A stretch of DNA of 36,975 bases from RZYP01 sp964386405 (GTDB lineage: Bacteria > Bacillota > Negativicutes > Acidaminococcales > Acidaminococcaceae): assembly GCA_964386405.1 (NCBI GenBank), contig CAYLRW010000008.1, positions 1-36,975 on the forward strand, written 5' to 3'. Position 1 is the first letter of the stretch. Every line of letters starts with the position of its first letter. Position numbers and translations under genes: made by a program. Of this stretch, positions 16,524 through 24,265 are shown one piece after another. The notes under the pieces are model-generated. The model did no database searches, had not been told where the DNA came from, and saw only the letters and a program-made list of their open reading frames with translations.

Positions 16524-17042
16524 TTATTTGTTAACTTTTGGCGAAACAATCATAATCATGTTTTTGCCTTCTAATTTGGCTGCCCTTTCGATGACGGCTA
16601 AGTCTTCGAGTTGTTTAGCCATTTTAGTTAATAGAACTTCTCCCAGTTCAGGATGTGATAACTCACGACCGCGGAACATAATAGTGACTTTGACTTTATC
16701 GCCATCTTCCAAGAACCTGACTGCATTCTTGAATTTAACGTCGAAATCATGATCTTCAATGCCTGGGCGAAGCTTAACTTCTTTGATATCAAAGGTTTTT
16801 TGCTTCTTACGAGCTTCTTTTTCACGTTTTTGCTGCTCGTAACGATACTTGCCGTAATCCATAATCCGGCATACCGGCGGTTTTGCATTCGGCGCAATTT
16901 CGACCAAATCCATATGACGTTCCAATGCTAAGTTCAAAGCATCTCGACCGGACATAATGCCAAGCTGTTCGCCTTCGTCAGCAACGACACGCACTTCACG
17001 AGCCCGGATTTCTTCATTGATACGCAAGCTTTCTTTGCTTAT
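16524..17042 (-). CDS. infC: Translation initiation factor IF-3 with a non-AUG start
   Basis: A protein of about 172 residues that binds the 30S subunit and checks the initiation codon. It has the N-domain RINEEIRAREVRVV and the C-domain around IMFRGREL. There is no ATG at the expected start. The strong GGAGGTGA at 17049-17056 is followed in frame by ATT (17048), GTT, ATA (17042), AGC, AAA, GAA, AGC, TTG (17027). ATA or ATT gives the family N-terminus ISKESLRINEE; the TTG would drop it and lies 24 bases from the ribosome site. AUU/AUA starts are known for infC and allow IF-3 to limit its own synthesis. Confidence 0.93.
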   Translation of the reverse strand: MSKESLRINEEIRAREVRVVADEGEQLGIMSGRDALNLALERHMDLVEIAPNAKPPVCRIMDYGKYRYEQQKREKEARKKQKTFDIKEVKLRPGIEDHDFDVKFKNAVRFLEDGDKVKVTIMFRGRELSHPELGEVLLTKMAKQLEDLAVIERAAKLEGKNMIMIVSPKVNK

Positions 17043-17056
17043 AACAATTCACCTCC

Positions 17057-17171
17057 AAAAAATACTAAAGCGGGTAGACTCAATAGTCCACCCGCTGATA
17101 AAAAACAATATCATTGACCCTGTCGGACGTTAGTCGCAAGGTGAGAAGCGGATGGCTTCTACTTCGTTACT
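17057..17171 (-). promoter_or_regulatory. L20-type leader of infC-rpmI-rplT with terminator
   Basis: The leader between the infC promoter and gene contains a GAAGC/GCTTC stem, a conserved stretch near TTGCGACTAACGTCCGACA, and a strong hairpin GCGGGTGGACT/AGTCTACCCGC (17070-17095) followed by TTTAGTATTTTTT. The position and layout match the L20 autoregulatory leader of Firmicutes, where L20 binding favours termination. Confidence 0.8.
17077..17082 (-). other. Loop-side stem segment of the infC leader terminator
   Basis: Part of the terminator stem described for the leader (AGTC pairing GACT around the ATT loop). It is recorded because it makes the stem 11 pairs long with one interior G-A-type mismatch. 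Confidence 0.3.
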
Positions 17172-17176
17172 TGAGA

Positions 17177-17205
17177 ATTGTAGCATAACGCAGCAATTAT
17201 GTCAA
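17177..17205 (-). promoter_or_regulatory. Promoter of infC-rpmI-rplT
   Basis: TTGACA (17200-17205), a 17-base spacer and TACAAT (17177-17182) on the minus strand, between the thrS stop and the L20 leader. This is one of the best promoter matches in the window. Confidence 0.8.
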
Positions 17206-17209
17206 ATAT

Positions 17210-19120
17210 TTATTTCTTTTCTGCTATTTCTTTCTGCAGCATTGCAATAAAGTCATCCGCCTTCATAGCACCAAGATCTCCTTCACTGCGGCGGCGAACT
17301 GCAACAGCACCCTCTTCAACCTCTTTGTCGCCTATAACAAGCATGTATGGAATCTTTTGTACTTGCGCTTCACGAATCTTATAGCCGATTTTTTCATTGC
17401 GGTCATCCAAATAAACCCTGAGACCCAAGGCAAACATTTTATCGTTAAGTTCTTTGGCATAAGCAACATGTTTATCAGTTATCGGCAGAATACGTACTTG
17501 GGTTGGAGCCAGCCATGCTGGGAAAGCACCGGCATAATGCTCAATCAAGATACCGATAAATCTTTCAATGCTACCGTACACAACGCGATGTATCATAACA
17601 GGTCTATGTTTCAGGCCGTCTTCTCCGGTATAGGTCAGATCAAATTTTTCTGGCAGCTGCATGTCCAGCTGGATAGTACCGCATTGCCATGTACGACCAA
17701 TAGAATCAGTCAGATGGAAGTCAATCTTTGGTCCGTAAAAAGCACCATCGCCTTCATTAACAACGTATGCAAGACCAAAATCTTCCATTGCATCACGCAG
17801 TGCATTAGTTGTCTTTTCCCAGGTTTCAGCATCACCCATGGAATCTTCAGGACGAGTTGACAATTCAGCATGGTATTTCAAACCGAAAGTTCCATAAACC
17901 TGATCAAACAATTTTATTACATTTTGGATTTCTTCTTTTATTTGGCTTGGCATCATGAAAATATGTGCATCATCTTGTGTAAAGCAACGCACACGGAACA
18001 AACCATGAAGCGCGCCTGACAATTCATGTCTGTGTACAAGTCCTAGCTCACCGGCACGAATAGGCAGTTCTTTATAGCTATGAGGTTTAGTCTTATAGAC
18101 CAGCATACCGCCTGGGCAGTTCATTGGTTTGATGGCAAAATCCAATTCGTCAATCTTAGTAAAATACATATTTTCTCTGTAGTGATCCCAATGTCCTGAT
18201 TGCTCCCACAAACTGCGGGATAGGATCATAGGTGTTTTAATTTCCTGGTAACCATATTCTCTGTGGATTTGACGCCAATAATCTTCAAGCTCATTGCGGA
18301 TAATCATGCCATTTGGATGAAAGAAAGGAAAACCAGGTCCTTCATCTTGAATGCTGAAAAGATCAAGTTCCTTGCCAAGTTTACGATGATCACGTTTCGC
18401 AGCTTCCTCAAGCATATTAAGGTAAGCATCAAGCTCTTCTTTAGTGTTAAAAGCAGTTCCGTAAATACGCTGCAACATTTTATTCTTTTCATTCCCGCGC
18501 CAATAAGCTCCGGCAATACTTTGCAATTTAAATGCTTTAACACGGCCTGTTGTCGGGCAATGAGGTCCAGCACAAAGATCAAGAAAATCGCCCTGCTGAT
18601 AAATGCTGATAATAGCATCTTCAGGCAAATCATTAATCAACTCAACCTTATATGGTTCTTCCATCTTTGCGAACATTGATAGAGCTTCGGCTCTGGGAAG
18701 TTCATTACGAACAAGCGGAATATTGGCTTTAACGATTTTTGCCATTTCTTTTTCGATAGCTGCTAAATCTTCCGGTGTAAAGACATGCTCGCTATCAAGA
18801 TCATAATAAAAGCCATTAGCAATAGCCGGCCCAATAGCAAATTTGGTGCCTGGGAATAAATGTTGAATTGCTTGTGCCATAACATGAGCTGCTGTATGGC
18901 GAATAGCATGCAGCCCTTCCGGAGTATCTGCCGTTATAAATTCTACCGATGCATCATTTTCCAGAATATCTGTAAGATCCTTGTTTTTGCCGTCAACAAC
19001 TGCCAGTAAAGCTACCTTTCCTAATTTTTGTGACAAGTTTTTTGCTACTTCCAGAAGCGTTACTCCTGCAGCATATTCCCTTGTGCTGCCATCTTTCAAA
19101 GTTACAATAATATTAGCCAT
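17210..19120 (-). CDS. thrS: Threonine-tRNA ligase
   Basis: A 636-residue class II synthetase. It has an N-terminal TGS domain (1-62), the editing domain with HTAAHVMAQA, the catalytic core with zinc ligands in MNCPGG and HRHELSG, motif 2 around FRVRCFTQDDAHIF, motif 3 around GSIERFIGILIEHY, and a C-terminal anticodon-binding domain. The ATG at 19120 is used: AGGAGGG lies five bases upstream and it gives the usual MANIIVTLKDG; an upstream start at 19147 has no ribosome site. Control is by the T-box at 19182-19427. Confidence 0.96.
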   Translation of the reverse strand: MANIIVTLKDGSTREYAAGVTLLEVAKNLSQKLGKVALLAVVDGKNKDLTDILENDASVEFITADTPEGLHAIRHTAAHVMAQAIQHLFPGTKFAIGPAIANGFYYDLDSEHVFTPEDLAAIEKEMAKIVKANIPLVRNELPRAEALSMFAKMEEPYKVELINDLPEDAIISIYQQGDFLDLCAGPHCPTTGRVKAFKLQSIAGAYWRGNEKNKMLQRIYGTAFNTKEELDAYLNMLEEAAKRDHRKLGKELDLFSIQDEGPGFPFFHPNGMIIRNELEDYWRQIHREYGYQEIKTPMILSRSLWEQSGHWDHYRENMYFTKIDELDFAIKPMNCPGGMLVYKTKPHSYKELPIRAGELGLVHRHELSGALHGLFRVRCFTQDDAHIFMMPSQIKEEIQNVIKLFDQVYGTFGLKYHAELSTRPEDSMGDAETWEKTTNALRDAMEDFGLAYVVNEGDGAFYGPKIDFHLTDSIGRTWQCGTIQLDMQLPEKFDLTYTGEDGLKHRPVMIHRVVYGSIERFIGILIEHYAGAFPAWLAPTQVRILPITDKHVAYAKELNDKMFALGLRVYLDDRNEKIGYKIREAQVQKIPYMLVIGDKEVEEGAVAVRRRSEGDLGAMKADDFIAMLQKEIAEKK

Positions 19121-19181
19121 AAAAACCCTCCTAAACAATATATTCATCTAAATAAATAACTAAAACTACAAAATAAAAAAA

Positions 19182-19427
19182 CTCCATCCCTGTAAAAGGG
19201 ACGGAGAATTCCGCGGTTCCACCCTGATTGATTCCTTAATGAATCCACTCGGTACCGTTAACGCCGGTTTTACGAAACTTTATACTTGCGCGAACACGTT
19301 CCAAAGTTAGTTTGAAGGTGGTTATAAACATCTTTTTACCAAACTGCTTCCAGCCAAGGCAGTTTTCTCTGGATGGGCTTATGCTGATGTTTCTTCCTTC
19401 GCATTACCTGTAGTTATTTTGATTTAT
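19182..19427 (-). promoter_or_regulatory. T-box leader of thrS (tRNA-Thr)
   Basis: The minus-strand RNA holds the T-box AGGGTGGAACCGCGG (19211-19226), a terminator stem CTCCGTCCC/GGGATGGAG (19182-19206) with a T run, and a stem I end reading ATAACCACCTTCAAACT. ACC (19320-19322) followed by A fits the Thr specifier codon. Confidence 0.92.
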
Positions 19428-19432
19428 CACTA

Positions 19433-19460
19433 ATTATAACACACTCTTTTTCCTTGTCAA
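19433..19460 (-). promoter_or_regulatory. Promoter of thrS
   Basis: Consensus TTGACA (19455-19460) and TATAAT (19433-19438), 16-base spacer, on the minus strand immediately before the T-box leader. Confidence 0.8.
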
Positions 19461-19544
19461 TATTTCGCAATAACAATAAAAACGCATATGACGCACAAAT
19501 AATATTGTCTTAAATAATCACAAGCAATTTTGTCTCAAAACACA

Positions 19545-19692
19545 AAGTATCCCTTGGGCAAGGGTTAAAGAGTTCCTCTGGCCGCTTCCACACGCGACAA
19601 TTCGCCTGCAAGCACTCGGTCGCTGATGTGCAGCAGGCCCGTCACTTCTTTAGCCCTTACCTCTCTTGCCCGACTATTAAAGAACCCGTATC
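19545..19692. ncRNA. Structured intergenic element, possible non-coding RNA (6S-like?)
   Basis: A GC-rich island in the AT-rich gap between thrS and the DUF4127 gene. It folds as a rod by nested complementarity: GGGCAAG (19556-19562) with CTTGCCC (19665-19671), TAAAGA (19566-19571) with TCTTTA (19647-19652), GCGAC (19594-19598) with GTCGC (19619-19623), GCCTGC (19604-19609) with GCAGGC (19633-19638). There is no ORF of note. A small CCCTT/AAGGG hairpin near 19551-19564 recalls the 3' bubble hairpin of 6S RNA. Strand and family are not settled. Confidence 0.45.
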
Positions 19693-19747
19693 CAAGTTTT
19701 AATGTTTAGCTTTTTCTGAGCTATTTTCCTTTGTGCCTCCGAATATT

Positions 19748-19777
19748 TTGTAATATGAGTAAAAAGCGTAGTATAAT
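19748..19777 (+). promoter_or_regulatory. Promoter of the DUF4127 gene
   Basis: TTGTAA (19748-19753), 18 bases, TATAAT (19772-19777) on the plus strand, about 44 bases before the putative signal-peptide coding stretch. Confidence 0.6.
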
Positions 19778-19820
19778 GAGGCTGTATCTATCTATTTTCT
19801 AAAAAAGTGAGCTGAGTACC

Positions 19821-21383
19821 CTGAACATTTTAATTAAACTTTTTATTTTTTTCGCATTTAGCATAATATCAATTTCAGCAACTGCCGAAGCAAACAAGAA
19901 AATAGTGTACATCCCATTAGATAATCGTCCGGTTTGTCTTGACTACGTTAAGCAAACTATTACGGCAGCAGGCTATGATCTGGCTGTGCCTCCTGAAAAA
20001 TTGCTGGCTGATAATGAACACACTGGCAATCCTGGAGCGCTTTGGTCCTGGCTTAATAATGCTGTCCAGGATGCCGATGCAGCAGTTTTAGCAACAGACA
20101 GTTTAATTTACGGAGGCCTAGTAGCTTCCAGAACGCACTATGACTCAGAAACACTGCTTCTTGCCAGAATACAAAATTTTCAAGAATTGCGAGAAAATCA
20201 TCCCAGCCTTAAAGTCTATGCCTTTTCAACAGTTATGCGCACACCTCGTCAAAGTTTTGGTAAGGTAGAACCATCTTACTATACTAAATACGGGCCCGAT
20301 ATTTTTTTGCTTTCTCAATTAAACGACAAAGAAGAAGGTCAAGGTCTTACTTCAAACGAAAAACAGAAGAAAAAAGAATTGCTGGAGCGCCTTCCACAAA
20401 AACAACTTACAGACTGGTTGGAAAGGCGTCAAAAAAATTACCATGTGAACTTATTGCTTACCAATCTTGTAAGAGCAAGAACACTGCATTATCTTGCTAT
20501 TGGCAAAGACGATGATGCGCCTTTTTCTCAAACACATATGGAGAGCCGACATCTAGTCGAAGCAACTCTGGAGTTGTCAGAAAACCATTTCAAAATACTT
20601 CCCGGCGTAGACCAGCTTGGTCTTTTATTACTTACCAGAGCTATCAATGAACTTAGTAACGAGCAACCTGTTGTCCATGTTATTTATTCTGAGGGTGTCG
20701 GCAAGAATACTTTGCCTTATTATTCTGACCAACGTTTATCTTCTTCCGTCCCTGATCAAATCCAAGCCATAGGCGGCCGTGTTGCCGAACTTCCTAACAA
20801 TGCCGATCTTATCCTTGCTGTTAACACACCTTTCGATGGCATAACAAAAGATTCTACTGCTGATGATAATTTGTTTTTCTCATCAATATATAACAAAAGA
20901 TTTATCAACCTTATCTCCAACTTTGTTAGTAAAGGAAATGCCTTGGCTATAGGCGATATCTCATACGCAAATGGATCCGACAATGGCTTCATGGAAGAAC
21001 TGTTCAAACATGATTTGCTAGAAAAAATAGTTGCTTATTCCGGTTGGAATACTGCTGATAATACAATTGGCTATGCCCTTGCACAAGGTATCTTAGCAAA
21101 AAAGATGTCAGTTGCTGACAAAAACACCTTGCTGCAAACGCGCTATTTGGATGACTGGGTCTATCAGTCCAACATACGTCCGCACCTCAGCAATTCACTT
21201 AGCAGAAATAACCCTAACATCATTTATGACTTTACTCCTTTCCATAAAGAAATTGTCGAGGCAACCTATAACTTATATGCGCAATATTTAAAAAAAGATC
21301 ACTTTCTCCAAGATACTAACTTCAAAATTGATTTTCCTTGGAAAAGACTTTTTGAGATTAACGTAACTATCCAAAATAAATAA
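19821..21383 (+). CDS. Exported DUF4127 family protein, start codon unclear
   Basis: A DUF4127 protein of unknown function. The conserved start YIPLDNRPVCLDY is followed by ATDSLIYGGLVASR and VMRTPR, typical of the family. The first ATG/GTG/TTG in frame is GTG at 19905, directly before this motif. In-frame codons upstream encode a good signal peptide: NILIKLFIFF, then SATAEA before the mature part. They run back to CTG at 19821 and a TAA at 19803-19805 region, with no standard start between. Either translation starts at CTG (or ATT at 19827) or a base is wrong. The product is about 520 residues with the signal. It is a single-gene unit ending in a terminator. Confidence 0.8.
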   Translation: MNILIKLFIFFAFSIISISATAEANKKIVYIPLDNRPVCLDYVKQTITAAGYDLAVPPEKLLADNEHTGNPGALWSWLNNAVQDADAAVLATDSLIYGGLVASRTHYDSETLLLARIQNFQELRENHPSLKVYAFSTVMRTPRQSFGKVEPSYYTKYGPDIFLLSQLNDKEEGQGLTSNEKQKKKELLERLPQKQLTDWLERRQKNYHVNLLLTNLVRARTLHYLAIGKDDDAPFSQTHMESRHLVEATLELSENHFKILPGVDQLGLLLLTRAINELSNEQPVVHVIYSEGVGKNTLPYYSDQRLSSSVPDQIQAIGGRVAELPNNADLILAVNTPFDGITKDSTADDNLFFSSIYNKRFINLISNFVSKGNALAIGDISYANGSDNGFMEELFKHDLLEKIVAYSGWNTADNTIGYALAQGILAKKMSVADKNTLLQTRYLDDWVYQSNIRPHLSNSLSRNNPNIIYDFTPFHKEIVEATYNLYAQYLKKDHFLQDTNFKIDFPWKRLFEINVTIQNK

Positions 21384-21386
21384 TAA

Positions 21387-21420
21387 AAAACGTGTTACTG
21401 CTTTGGCAGTAACACGTTTT
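21387..21420. terminator. Bidirectional terminator between DUF4127 gene and yajQ
   Basis: Perfect 15-base stem with loop TTTG, A run before and T run after, serving both convergent genes. Confidence 0.9.
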
Positions 21421-21421
21421 T

Positions 21422-21913
21422 TTAACGCATATTAATAAATTGCAGGTCAACGCCGAAATCACCTTGCCTGAGTAATTGAATAACGGCCTGTAAATCGTCC
21501 TTTTTTGCACCTGATACACGAACCTGATCATCCTGCATCTGTGCTGTTACCTTAAGCTTCGATGCTTTGATTGCAGCTATGATATCTCTTGCCTTTTCCT
21601 TGGGAATCCCCTGCTCAATATCAATTGTCTGTCTAACAGATCCTTTCGAGGCTGGCTCAACTTTTCCAGGCTTCAAGCATTTTAGTGGTATATCCCTTTT
21701 TGCCATCCTCTGTCTCAGAACATCAAGTATCGCCGACAGTTTATATTCATCTTCGCCTGTAAGTTTCAAACATTTTTCCTCTAACTCAATGCTGGCGTTG
21801 GAACCTCTGAAATCAAAACGTTGCCCGATTTCTTTTTTGGTTTGGTTAACAGCATTATCCATTTCTTGCATATCAACTTGCGACACAACATCAAAAGAAC
21901 TATCCTTTGCCAC
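21422..21913 (-). CDS. yajQ: YajQ family nucleotide-binding protein
   Basis: A 163-residue DUF520/YajQ protein, exactly the family length when started from GTG at 21913, which has AAAGGGG eight bases upstream. The family start AKDSSFDVVSQVD, the KKEIGQRFDFRGS block and the C-terminal QLLRQGDFGVDLQFIN are present. Members bind nucleic acids, and some proteobacterial ones bind cyclic di-GMP; the role in Firmicutes is not established. An in-frame GTG at 21940 has no ribosome site and was not used. Confidence 0.92.
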   Translation of the reverse strand: MAKDSSFDVVSQVDMQEMDNAVNQTKKEIGQRFDFRGSNASIELEEKCLKLTGEDEYKLSAILDVLRQRMAKRDIPLKCLKPGKVEPASKGSVRQTIDIEQGIPKEKARDIIAAIKASKLKVTAQMQDDQVRVSGAKKDDLQAVIQLLRQGDFGVDLQFINMR

Positions 21914-21997
21914 TGCAAACACCCCTTTAGCAATATTCACTGCTTTACTCTCAGAAGATATTTTAACACGGCTGCCCCTATCTCTTCAATAAAAAAA

Positions 21998-22023
21998 GGT
22001 GCTACTGCATTCACAGTAGCACC
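21998..22023 (-). terminator. Terminator after the NrdD-like gene
   Basis: GGTGCTACTG/CAGTAGCACC stem with a six-base loop, then seven Ts on the minus strand, just after the stop of the NrdD-like gene and before yajQ. Confidence 0.9.
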
Positions 22024-22033
22024 TCCATAAAAA

Positions 22034-22303
22034 TCAAATATGCACGGTTCTATCCATAACTTCTTTCTTTTTAGCGTCGTTAAACCGCGGCAAAGTGCTC
22101 AAATAACCAGTAATACGACGTACTCTCACAATACTATCGTAGTGTGGTTTAACCAAAACATCATCACCTGTAAGCGATAAATCAACAGATAACAAAGTCT
22201 TATGTGGCATAACCTGTAACTGTTCTCCAACATAAATAGAAGCCTCTTGCTCCGTGATACCGTCGCAGCAATTAACCTGCACTCCACTCATTTCAAATAC
22301 CAT
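22034..22303 (-). CDS. Free-standing glycyl-radical-domain protein related to the NrdD C-terminus
   Basis: An 89-residue protein. Its last third, RVRRITGYLSTLPRFNDAKKKEV, resembles the C-terminal glycyl-radical segment of class III ribonucleotide reductase (NrdD), with RxxGYL placing the radical glycine at residue 66. The long catalytic barrel of NrdD is absent, and of the NrdD zinc cysteines only a CC pair at 12-13 is seen. ATG at 22303 is chosen: GGAGG lies nine bases upstream. It has its own promoter and terminator. Such short proteins are often annotated as ribonucleotide reductase; here it could only be a spare or accessory domain. No activase NrdG is in the window. Confidence 0.75.
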   Translation of the reverse strand: MVFEMSGVQVNCCDGITEQEASIYVGEQLQVMPHKTLLSVDLSLTGDDVLVKPHYDSIVRVRRITGYLSTLPRFNDAKKKEVMDRTVHI

Positions 22304-22340
22304 AATTCTCGACCTCCGCACCAATAATTACTACCCCTAT

Positions 22341-22369
22341 ATATTACGATAGATTGGTGTTAGTGTCAA
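22341..22369 (-). promoter_or_regulatory. Promoter of the NrdD-like gene
   Basis: TTGACA (22364-22369), 17 bases, TAATAT (22341-22346) on the minus strand. Confidence 0.7.
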
Positions 22370-22437
22370 GTTTTTTTACAATATATAGTGCTTTTATTAT
22401 CAATTGTAGGCAATTTGCACTATATTTAGTTTTTTCT

Positions 22438-23019
22438 CTAAATTTGCTCCCGGCCTTCCATGTTGTTAACAAGTCTGCGCAATTCATACTTAATTACATC
22501 ACTCGCTGGTGTACTGATTGGAATATCTTCTGTTTCAAAATAACGCAGCTTCTTGACAAGCATTTTGTCATTCTCTGTTTTATAAACATAGATGTCAGCT
22601 GAAGCAATAACTTGCTGCAAAACATCTCCCGCATCATGCCACAAGAAACCCCATGAGTGCACAAGCTGTTCTTCCATTCTGTTTACGGCCAAAATTACAA
22701 CCACCTGTGCAGGTATTTGAGCAGAAATTTTTTGCAATGTTTGCTTATCCAGCTTAGAAGTTGACAAGCCGCTTTCTTTTATAACCTTCATGGCTGCGTC
22801 CGTTGGTTCAGAGCTTTTAATAATTTCATAATACGGAACGTGATATGCCTGTCGTACCTGCTCACGCCATGACAAAAAATCTTTCTCTCCCGCATTTTGA
22901 GAATAATCAATTACCACAAAAGCAACCGGTTTATACTCAAAAGCTGCTTCACTCTTTGTGCAAACAGAAAAAATAGAAATAAAGACACAAAGAAATCCTA
23001 ATAACCATTTTTTCACCAC
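22438..23019 (-). CDS. Exported protein of unknown function
   Basis: A protein of about 193 residues that I do not recognise. It begins with a clear signal peptide (basic VKKW, hydrophobic LLGFLCVFISIF, cleavage after SEA) and a mature part with alternating strands and helices: VAFVVIDYSQ, then QVVVILAVNRM, then a VIASADIYVY strand. The pattern and the ending ELRRLVNN suggest a small periplasmic alpha/beta domain. Start is GTG at 23019, seven bases after AAAGGAGG; the first of two tandem GTG codons. It begins one base before the deoB stop, so it is co-transcribed with udp and deoB; no functional link to nucleosides is evident. Confidence 0.75.
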   Translation of the reverse strand: MVKKWLLGFLCVFISIFSVCTKSEAAFEYKPVAFVVIDYSQNAGEKDFLSWREQVRQAYHVPYYEIIKSSEPTDAAMKVIKESGLSTSKLDKQTLQKISAQIPAQVVVILAVNRMEEQLVHSWGFLWHDAGDVLQQVIASADIYVYKTENDKMLVKKLRYFETEDIPISTPASDVIKYELRRLVNNMEGREQI

Positions 23020-23020
23020 T

Positions 23021-24262
23021 TCAATCCCTCCTTTGATAAAAAATATCTTGAACACTGCCATTTTCCAAAGATAAGTTTAAGAAAGAAGCTAAAGTCTGAC
23101 CGATATCAGAGAATGTCTTCATAGGCTGCAACACTTGAGGCCTTACCTGTTTGCCAAAAAATAAGGCTGGAATTTTTTCTCTTGTATGATCACTGCCGAC
23201 CCAAGTCGGATCACAACCATGATCTGCTGTAATAAGAACAATATCAGAAGACTGCATACTTTTAAAAAGCTCCGGCAGTCTTGTATCTACATATTCAAGT
23301 CCCGCAGCATAACCAGGAACATCCCGCCTATGTCCGTATGACGAATCAAAATCAACAAAATTAGTAAATACTATACTATTGTCCTCAGCCTCACGCACAG
23401 CTTGAAGCGTGGTATCGAATAATTCTTTAAGACCAGTTGCCGGATAATGTTTACTAATGCCACGATGTGCGAAAATATCGGCAATTTTTCCTATAGCATG
23501 TACTTGACCGCCTCTTTCAAACAGCTTATCCAACAGTGTTTTCTCAGGTGCAGGTACCGCATAATCATGCCGATTGCCGGTTCGTACGTAATTCTGCGGA
23601 TTATCACCAACAAATGGGCGTGCTATAACACGCGCTATATGGTAGGGCTGCACTAGTTTAAAAGCGACCTGACATAAAGCATATAATTTTTCCAAACCAA
23701 ATGTTTCTTCATGAGCAGCTATCTGCAAAACACTATCAGCTGAAGTATAAACAATAGGTTTACCAGTTCTGCAATGTTCTGGGCCCAATTCTTTAATAAT
23801 CTCTGTCCCTGAAGCATGTTTATTGCCAAGTATCCCAGGGATCCGGCCATCTTCAATGAGTTTACTTAATAAAGCATCCGGGAAACTGTTTTCTTTTGCT
23901 GAAAAATAACCCCAATCAAACCTGACAGGTACACCCATCATTTCCCAATGCCCGCTCAAAGTATCTTTGCCCTTGCTTATTGGTGAAGCACAACCACATG
24001 CCCCAGACAAATTTTGATCGTTTTCACTTAAAGGAAAACTTAATTTTTTGCCCCTGCTGATCTCAGCAGCATGTCCCAGTCCCAGCATGTTCATATTCGG
24101 CAAAAATAAATAATTTGGTCGTCCGCTCCCATCTTTCCTATTCCTGGCACACCACTCAGTAATATGCCCTAAGGTATCAGCACCTGCATCCCCAAACTTT
24201 GCGGCGTCTTCCGCATAACCAATGCCGAAAGAATCTAATAATAAAATAATTACTCTGCTCAT
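23021..24262 (-). CDS. deoB: Phosphopentomutase
   Basis: A 413-residue manganese-dependent enzyme of the alkaline-phosphatase superfamily that interconverts (deoxy)ribose 1-phosphate and 5-phosphate. Visible signals are the N-terminal metal motif LLDSFGIG, the phospho-threonine site GKDTLSGHWEM, and the C-terminal metal motif ITADHGCDPTW with HTREKIPALFFG. It is three bases after udp, which supplies ribose 1-phosphate, so the pair forms a nucleoside-catabolism operon. Length is normal for the family. Confidence 0.95.
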   Translation of the reverse strand: MSRVIILLLDSFGIGYAEDAAKFGDAGADTLGHITEWCARNRKDGSGRPNYLFLPNMNMLGLGHAAEISRGKKLSFPLSENDQNLSGACGCASPISKGKDTLSGHWEMMGVPVRFDWGYFSAKENSFPDALLSKLIEDGRIPGILGNKHASGTEIIKELGPEHCRTGKPIVYTSADSVLQIAAHEETFGLEKLYALCQVAFKLVQPYHIARVIARPFVGDNPQNYVRTGNRHDYAVPAPEKTLLDKLFERGGQVHAIGKIADIFAHRGISKHYPATGLKELFDTTLQAVREAEDNSIVFTNFVDFDSSYGHRRDVPGYAAGLEYVDTRLPELFKSMQSSDIVLITADHGCDPTWVGSDHTREKIPALFFGKQVRPQVLQPMKTFSDIGQTLASFLNLSLENGSVQDIFYQRRD

Positions 24263-24265
24263 TTT

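Noticed and set aside
19545..19692. Signal recognition particle RNA, RNase P RNA or tmRNA at this site
   Set aside because: The conserved GGAAGGAAGCAGC loop of SRP RNA, the GAGGAAAGTCC of RNase P and the tRNA-like ends of tmRNA are not present.
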